This document shows, in pieces, positions 59,704-64,000 of a stretch of 64,000 nucleotides of DNA. Each line of letters starts with the position of its first letter. Positions within the stretch are counted from its first letter, which is position 1. Below the pieces are notes generated by a model. That model ran no database searches and had not been told where the DNA came from. It saw only the letters and a program-made list of their open reading frames with translations. The stretch is from Actinoplanes couchii (GTDB lineage Bacteria > Actinomycetota > Actinomycetes > Mycobacteriales > Micromonosporaceae), in assembly GCF_016862075.1 (NCBI RefSeq), contig NZ_BOMG01000044.1, forward strand, positions 239,154 through 303,153, given 5' to 3'. The position numbers and the translations under genes are program-made.

Positions 59704-60310
59704 AACCCTCTTTCGGTACGCGTAGATCGTCCCGCCGAACTACACCTCCCGTCCGGTCGACGCGAGGCAGGCGCCACTCCGGGCCGTCCCGCGCCCGCCG
59801 GGCCATATGCGGTGGTCAAGGACCACCACAGCGCGCACCCATCGCCGCATCCCCACAGCGGGTGTGATCACGGGAAGCCGGCCGGCACCCCTAAGGAGAC
59901 CTGCGGCGAAGGGTAGCCCCGAAGGCTCCGCAGAAGAGACCGAGGCTCAATGCCCGTCAGACAGAGACCACTGCGGAAGCTCGGCGGGTAAAGGTGGCGC
60001 CGCGGATCTGGCAGGCGGAAGCAAGTCCGGACAGGACCGAAAGGTCTCCAGCCGAGAGCAAGTACGGGAGAGGGCGAGAAGCTGCTGGCCGAGCGCAGCG
60101 GGAGCAAGCCCCAGGCTAGGCAAACGGATGCACACGAATCTCAGAACTCGGCGAACGAAACGGATGCCCGCGAGCCGCAGGGGTCGGCGAGCAGAACAGA
60201 TGTGCGCAAGGCCTGAGCCAGCGAGCGGAAAAGGATGCGCGCAGGCAGGGCCTACCAGCAGAAACGACTGCGCGCCGGGGCCGGTAAACCCCACCGGCCA
60301 AAGGCAGAGA
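59704..60310. other. Gene-free spacer after lhr
   Basis: No gene is supported on either strand in about 600 bp. Between 60115 and 60290 there are loosely repeated segments around GGATGC(G/C)CGC and GCGAGC(G/A)GAA, roughly every 45 bp. Confidence 0.55.
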
Positions 60311-60311
60311 T

Positions 60312-60341
60312 GGGCGGGGCCGAAAGCTCTCGGCCCCGCCC
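60312..60341 (-). terminator. Terminator of the LLM oxidoreductase gene
   Basis: A perfect 12-bp GC-rich stem (GGGCGGGGCCGA and complement) with a 6-nt loop lies 6 bp beyond the minus-strand stop. Confidence 0.8.
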
Positions 60342-60346
60342 GTGCC

Positions 60347-61276
60347 TCAGAGCTGGGGAGCCACCTCAGCAGCCACCAGGTCCAGGTGGTCCAGGTCGGA
60401 CAGGTCGAGCACCTGGAGGAACAGGCGGCTGGCGCCGGCTTCCGCGTACCGCCGGATGGTGTCCGCCGCCTCGGCGGGCGTTCCCACGATGCCGCCGTTG
60501 GTGCGCATCTCGTCGGCCTCGCGGCCGATGGCGGCGGCACGACGGGTGATCTCGGCGTCATCGCGGCCCACGCACAGGACGGCGGCTGCCGAGAACGTCG
60601 GGTGGTCACTGCGGCCGATGGCGTCCGAAGCGGCGCGGACCCGGTCGTACTGGGCGGGAATGTCTTCGATCTTGGAGAAGGGGACGTTGAACTCGGTGGC
60701 GTAGCGGGCCGCCAGGGCGGGGGTGCGCTTCTTGCCGTGGCCGCCGACGATGACCGGCGGGCGCGGGGACTGGGCCGGCTTGGGCAGCGCGGGCGAGTCG
60801 ACGAGCTGGTAGTGCTTGCCGGTGTAGTCGTAGGTCGCCCCGGCCGGCGTCTCCCACAACCCGGTGATGATCTCCAGCTGTTCCTCGAGCCGGTCGAAGC
60901 GTTCGCCGAGCGGCGGGAAGGGGATGCCGTACGCGGTGTGCTCGTTCTCGAACCATCCACCGCCGAGACCGAACTCGACCCGGCCACCGCTCATCTGGTC
61001 GACCTGGGCGACGGCGATGGCCAGCGGGCCGGGCAGCCGGAACGTGGCCGAGCTGACGAGCGTGCCGAGCCGGATCCGGGACGTCTGCACGGCCAGCGCG
61101 GCGAGCGTGATCCAGGCGTCGGTCGGGCCGGGTAGACCGGACCCGTCACCCATCTTGACGTAGTGGTCGGAACGGAAGAATCCGTCGTATCCGCCGTCCT
61201 CGGCGGCCTTGGCGACCCGCAGGAGATCGTCGTGGGAGGCACCCTGCTGGGGTTCGGTGAAGATCACGAGACGCAT
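60347..61276 (-). CDS. LLM-class F420-dependent oxidoreductase
   Basis: A 309-residue luciferase-like TIM-barrel protein. Family blocks are AKAAEDGGYDGFFRSDHY, SRIRLGTLVSS, SGGRVEFGLGGGWFENEHTAYGIPFP and PPVIVGGHGKKRTPALAARYATEFN. Members use F420 or FMN on varied substrates; actinobacterial versions of this length are usually F420-dependent. Substrate unknown. It diverges from the SAM hydrolase with a 73-bp shared promoter region. Confidence 0.93.
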   Translation of the reverse strand: MRLVIFTEPQQGASHDDLLRVAKAAEDGGYDGFFRSDHYVKMGDGSGLPGPTDAWITLAALAVQTSRIRLGTLVSSATFRLPGPLAIAVAQVDQMSGGRVEFGLGGGWFENEHTAYGIPFPPLGERFDRLEEQLEIITGLWETPAGATYDYTGKHYQLVDSPALPKPAQSPRPPVIVGGHGKKRTPALAARYATEFNVPFSKIEDIPAQYDRVRAASDAIGRSDHPTFSAAAVLCVGRDDAEITRRAAAIGREADEMRTNGGIVGTPAEAADTIRRYAEAGASRLFLQVLDLSDLDHLDLVAAEVAPQL

Positions 61277-61349
61277 GGCTCAACACTGCCATGTCGTTCC
61301 GGCGTGCCCGCGCCGCATCGATCAACAACAGGCAGTAACCTTGCGCACC

Positions 61350-62138
61350 ATGGACGGTTACGGATGGATCAGTTTCACGACCGATTACGGCACTTTTGAC
61401 GGTTTCGTCGCCGCGTGCCATGGCTCGATCGCCCGAGTGGCACCCGAAGCCCGCGTGATCGACGTCACGCACCACGTTCCGCCGGCCGACGTCACCCGTG
61501 GCGCCGCCGTCCTGGCGCAGACCGCCCCGCACCTGCCCGCGTCGGTGCATCTGGCGGTCGTCGACCCCGGTGTCGGCACGGCCCGCCGCGGCATCGTCCT
61601 GACCACGCCGAACGGTCTGCTCGTCGGCCCCGACAACGGCCTGCTGATCTGGGCGGCCGAAGCGCTCGGCGGCATCACCGCGGCGCACGAGCTGGACAAC
61701 AAGGACTGGCAGCTGGGTGAGGTGTCCCGCACGTTCCACGGCCGCGACCTGTTCGCCCCGGCCGCGGCCCGCCTGGCGTCCGGCGCCGCCCCCGAAGAGG
61801 CCGGCCCCGCGCTCGATCCGGCGACCCTGATCCGCCTGCCGGACCCCGCGGTCACCATCGGCGACGGCTGGATCGAGTCCGAGGTCCTGACCGTCGACCG
61901 TTTCGGCAACGTCCAGTTGGCCGCCGAGGCCGCAACCCTCTCCGGCCTGGGCCACGACCTGATGATCAACGGAGGCGTCCGGGCCCGCCGAGGCACCACG
62001 TTCGCCGACGTCAACGTGGGCGAACTCTTGGTCTACCCGGACTCCGCCGACCGAGTAGCCATCGCCGTCAACAACGGCCGAGCCGTGGTACTCCTCTCGG
62101 TAGTCCCCGGCGACACGGTCCGCATCAACGCCCGCTAA
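61350..62138 (+). CDS. SAM hydroxide adenosyltransferase (DUF62)
   Basis: A 262-residue protein of the DUF62/fluorinase superfamily. Key residues of the hydrolase are present: VVDPGVGTARRGI (Asp and Arg) and TFHGRDLFAP (His). N-terminal FTTDYGTFDGFVAACHG and C-terminal DRFGNVQL complete the fold. It hydrolyses S-adenosylmethionine to adenosine and methionine. Length and these residues fit the hydrolase rather than fluorinase or chlorinase, which carry an extra loop of about 20 residues. ATG 61350 starts at the family N-terminus. Confidence 0.9.
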   Translation: MDGYGWISFTTDYGTFDGFVAACHGSIARVAPEARVIDVTHHVPPADVTRGAAVLAQTAPHLPASVHLAVVDPGVGTARRGIVLTTPNGLLVGPDNGLLIWAAEALGGITAAHELDNKDWQLGEVSRTFHGRDLFAPAAARLASGAAPEEAGPALDPATLIRLPDPAVTIGDGWIESEVLTVDRFGNVQLAAEAATLSGLGHDLMINGGVRARRGTTFADVNVGELLVYPDSADRVAIAVNNGRAVVLLSVVPGDTVRINAR

Positions 62139-62340
62139 CCCAACCACCCCAGCCACAGCGAAACAGCCACGGCGGGAGCGGCGACGCGGCGGCGAGACGG
62201 CGACTGGGCGGCGACGACGCGGCGGCGGCGGCAGGGCGGCGGCGAGACAGGACGGCGAGACAGGACGGCGGGACAGCGCGGGGCGGGGCGACGGAAAGGT
62301 CACGACGGAGCAGGCGCGGCGGAACCAAAAATCTTCGCAA
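62139..62340. repeat. GC-rich simple repeat after the SAM hydrolase
   Basis: Runs of GGCGGCGA and GACAGGACGGC repeat with small changes from about 62165 to 62300. No gene is supported. Confidence 0.7.
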
Positions 62341-62774
62341 GGACCGGTGCCCGCCAAGGCAGTCAACGCGGCGGACGCCGGTCCGTCTTTTCAACCCAGA
62401 TTTAGTACGCCACTCCACAGCCCTGTCCCGTCAGGTGACAAGGCAGGCGTCACCTCCCGACCGCCCCTGGCTGCCGACTCATGCATGCCCCTGACGGCCA
62501 GACCAAATCAAAACCACCGACGCCCTAAACACGAGGCCGACTCAAGATCCCAAACGCACAGCGGCTGGAGATGGGAACGCGGGAATGCCAGCCGGAAGGA
62601 AAGCGGATCCCGCACGCCAGCGGATGGCAATGGCCTGGAGGGAAAGACGGCCCGGAGGGAAACAGCCTGGTGTGAGCCAGCCCGGTGCAAGCCAGGCCGT
62701 CGCTGACCAGGCCGTTGCTGACCAGGCCGGCACTAGCCAGCCAGGTGTGAGCCAGACCGGTGCCAGCCGGTGCT
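62341..62774. other. Spacer without a supported gene
   Basis: A mixed-composition stretch (lower GC at 62390-62600) with no recognisable coding signal. From 62660 to 62770 a short GCCAGGCCGTYGCTGACCAG-like element recurs three or four times. Confidence 0.5.
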
Positions 62775-62870
62775 AGCCAGGCGGGCGGGCAGCCAGGCGG
62801 GCGGGCAGCCAGGCGAGCGGGCAGCCAGGCGAGCGGGCAGCCAGGCGAGCGGGCAGCCAGGCGAGCGGGC
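62775..62870. repeat. Six tandem copies of a 16-bp unit
   Basis: AGCCAGGCGRGCGGGC is repeated exactly six times (R is G in the first two, A in the last four), followed by a partial copy. It lies about 80 bp beyond the 3' end of the frameshifted GNAT-like gene. Confidence 0.92.
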
Positions 62871-62950
62871 AGCCGGGTGGTCGAGGCCGGCCGGGTCCGT
62901 CGGGGCCGCCGGGTGGATCGTCGGGGCTGGCGGGCGGTCGGGCGGAGCTG

Positions 62951-63689
62951 TCAGATGAGGTGGTGGACCCAGATGTTGGGTTCTACGTAGACGGCGTAGT
63001 TCTGGGCTGTGTCGCAATGTATTGGGGACAGGGCTCCCGGGACCTCGACCGGGCCTGTCTTGTCGAACGGTAGGGCTGTCCAGCTGCGCCACTGGTCCAG
63101 GGTTCCGGTCATCGTCATGCTGTGGTGGGCGATGTTCAGGATGCGGCCGCCCGCACGGACGTGGACTCGTAACCAGGGGTCGAGGGGGGAGGCCGTCGGG
63201 GCGGGTGGCGTTCGCGTACTCGGCAATCGGGTCGTTGATCTTCGAGGGTTTGCCGCTGGGACGGACCGGGGCCACCAGATCGCGGAAGCCGTGGGCCGCC
63301 GTGTTGTCGCGCATCGCGGTGAGCATGCGGGCGGAGAGGCCGGTGCCGCGCAGATCGGGCCGGATGTTGATCTCCAGTGCGGAGACGATCGTCGGTTCGG
63401 TGCCGGCCAGATGGTCGTGAACGGCGGTGCGGATCACCCAGTCCCAGCCGCCCTCGGGTAGGCCATCCGCCGGATCGCCGTCGTAGGCCAACGGCACCGC
63501 ATGCGCCTTCGCCACCGCACGGCCGGTCGTCCGGTCCACCGCGAGCAGGGCAAACTCCGGCCACAGAGTGTCGAACCAGCGGTAGTAGAGGGCCGCCGTC
63601 GGATCCTGCCGCATGAACTCGGGCCAGCCGCCGTCCAGCTCCGCAAGCAACTCCCGGCGATCGCCGACCGGGGCGATGTCCAGCTCCAT
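62951..63689 (-). pseudogene. GNAT-type N-acetyltransferase-like gene with a one-base frameshift
   Basis: From ATG 63689 one frame encodes a GNAT-like domain (EINIRPDLRGTGLSARMLTA; HGFRDLVAPVRPSGKPSK) as far as ATRPDGLPPR. The natural continuation, DPWLRVHVRAGGRILNIAHH through NYAVYVEPNIWVHHLI, is in another frame and ends at the stop at 62951. The switch coincides with a run of six G on the plus strand (63184-63189); one base fewer would restore a protein of about 245 residues (GLPLDPW). It may be a recent inactivation, phase-variable, or a sequencing error in the homopolymer. Confidence 0.75.
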
Positions 63690-63725
63690 CCGCGCAGAAT
63701 GCCAGCCCTGCACCCACCCCGTCAC

Positions 63726-63920
63726 CCGGTTTCACAACGGTCGGCCCAATGCGGAAAGAGACCCAGGACCAGCCCTAGGCCGGAAAACGCGCAAGGCAGG
63801 GCGGGGCGCGGGGCGCAAGGCGCGGCACGGAGGGCGCGGCACGGAGGGCGGAGGCGCAAGGCGAAGGGGCGCGGGGCGGGGCGGAGGCGCGGGCGCCGAG
63901 GCGGCGGGGCGCGGCGCGCG
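63726..63920. other. Very GC-rich low-complexity spacer
   Basis: Irregular GGCGCGGGGCG / GGAGGGCGCGGCAC repeats with no coding signal beyond chance ORFs. Confidence 0.6.
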
Positions 63921-64000
63921 GGAAGGAGGCGGCGCGGCGCGGGAAGGAGGCGGCGCGGCGCGGGAAGGAGGCGGCGCGGCGCGGGAAGAAGGCGGCGCGG
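63921..64000. repeat. 21-bp tandem repeat running off the window end
   Basis: The unit GGAAGGAGGCGGCGCGGCGCG starts at 63921, 63942, 63963 and 63984 with one substitution in the last copy. The array continues past the window, so its length is unknown. Confidence 0.92.

Noticed and set aside
61350..62138. Fluorinase or chlorinase
   Set aside because: Length of 262 residues and Asp-Arg-His pattern fit the SAM hydroxide adenosyltransferase; the extra halogenase loop was not seen.
62733..62950. Long C-terminal extension of the GNAT-like gene through the 16-bp repeats
   Set aside because: It arises only from the frame after the frameshift point; the conserved C-terminus is in the other frame and stops at 62951.

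Overview
The window is high-GC actinobacterial chromosome, most like Actinoplanes or another Micromonosporaceae. The family level is an inference. It rests on strong GC bias, many GTG starts, Streptomyces-type families (SCO2521-SCO2524), the order DUF3046-recA-recX, the nrdJ-nrdR/lexA arrangement, an F420-type (LLM) oxidoreductase, and long GC-rich degenerate repeats between genes. About 47 genes are supported. No rRNA, tRNA, CRISPR array, insertion sequence or prophage was recognised.

Layout. 1-6.3 kb: a protein acetyltransferase/deacylase pair (GNAT-acyl-CoA synthetase fusion and AcuC), a DtxR/IdeR-type metalloregulator, a lipoprotein, and a small HTH protein coupled to an alpha/beta hydrolase. 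The lipoprotein and HTH genes diverge around a perfect 16-bp-arm palindrome. 6.4-7.6 kb: a lower-GC Shedu-like (DUF4263) anti-phage nuclease gene closed by a strong bidirectional terminator. 7.6-12.7 kb: class II ribonucleotide reductase nrdJ, nrdR, a 45-residue membrane peptide and divergent lexA, with LexA and DnaA box-like sites. 12.9-21.9 kb: a propeller membrane protein with a Gly/Gln/Pro tail, hflX, malic enzyme, the miaA-dapF-GDPD operon and a DUF349 protein.

22.2-34.5 kb is the most unusual part. It holds a translationally coupled SCO2524-SCO2523-SCO2522 cassette with an Arg-substituted ParA-type P-loop. Convergent with it is a 1387-residue DUF4062-NACHT-HEAT protein overlapping the cassette by 32 bp. 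Next come a D-amino-acid oxidase, an SCO2521-like gene, and an overlapping operon of a TrkA-N/RyR membrane protein with a SLOG-like protein. Convergent overlaps knit these modules together. The combination looks like conflict/immunity or nucleotide-sensing machinery whose function as a unit is not known.

34.5-41.8 kb: miaB, a hypothetical gene, the gluABCD glutamate/amino-acid ABC transporter and RNase Y. 41.8-44.75 kb is 3 kb of repeat-filled, apparently gene-free DNA ending in a relic of a VTC-type polyphosphate polymerase gene. 44.75-48.4 kb: recX with an unusual repetitive N-terminus, recA with two LexA boxes, DUF3046 and UdgX. 48.5-51.8 kb: a MocR-type regulator divergent from a flavin-barrel/GNAT fusion and a LysE exporter across a palindrome. 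52.1-59.7 kb: a receptor Ser/Thr kinase and helicase Lhr. 60.3-63.7 kb: an LLM oxidoreductase, a DUF62 SAM hydrolase and a frameshifted GNAT-type gene among tandem repeats.

Functional themes are the DNA-damage response (lexA, recA, recX, UdgX, lhr, NrdJ/NrdR dNTP supply), defence/sensing (Shedu, NACHT, SLOG/RyR, possibly SCO252x), tRNA modification (miaA, miaB), and protein acylation control.
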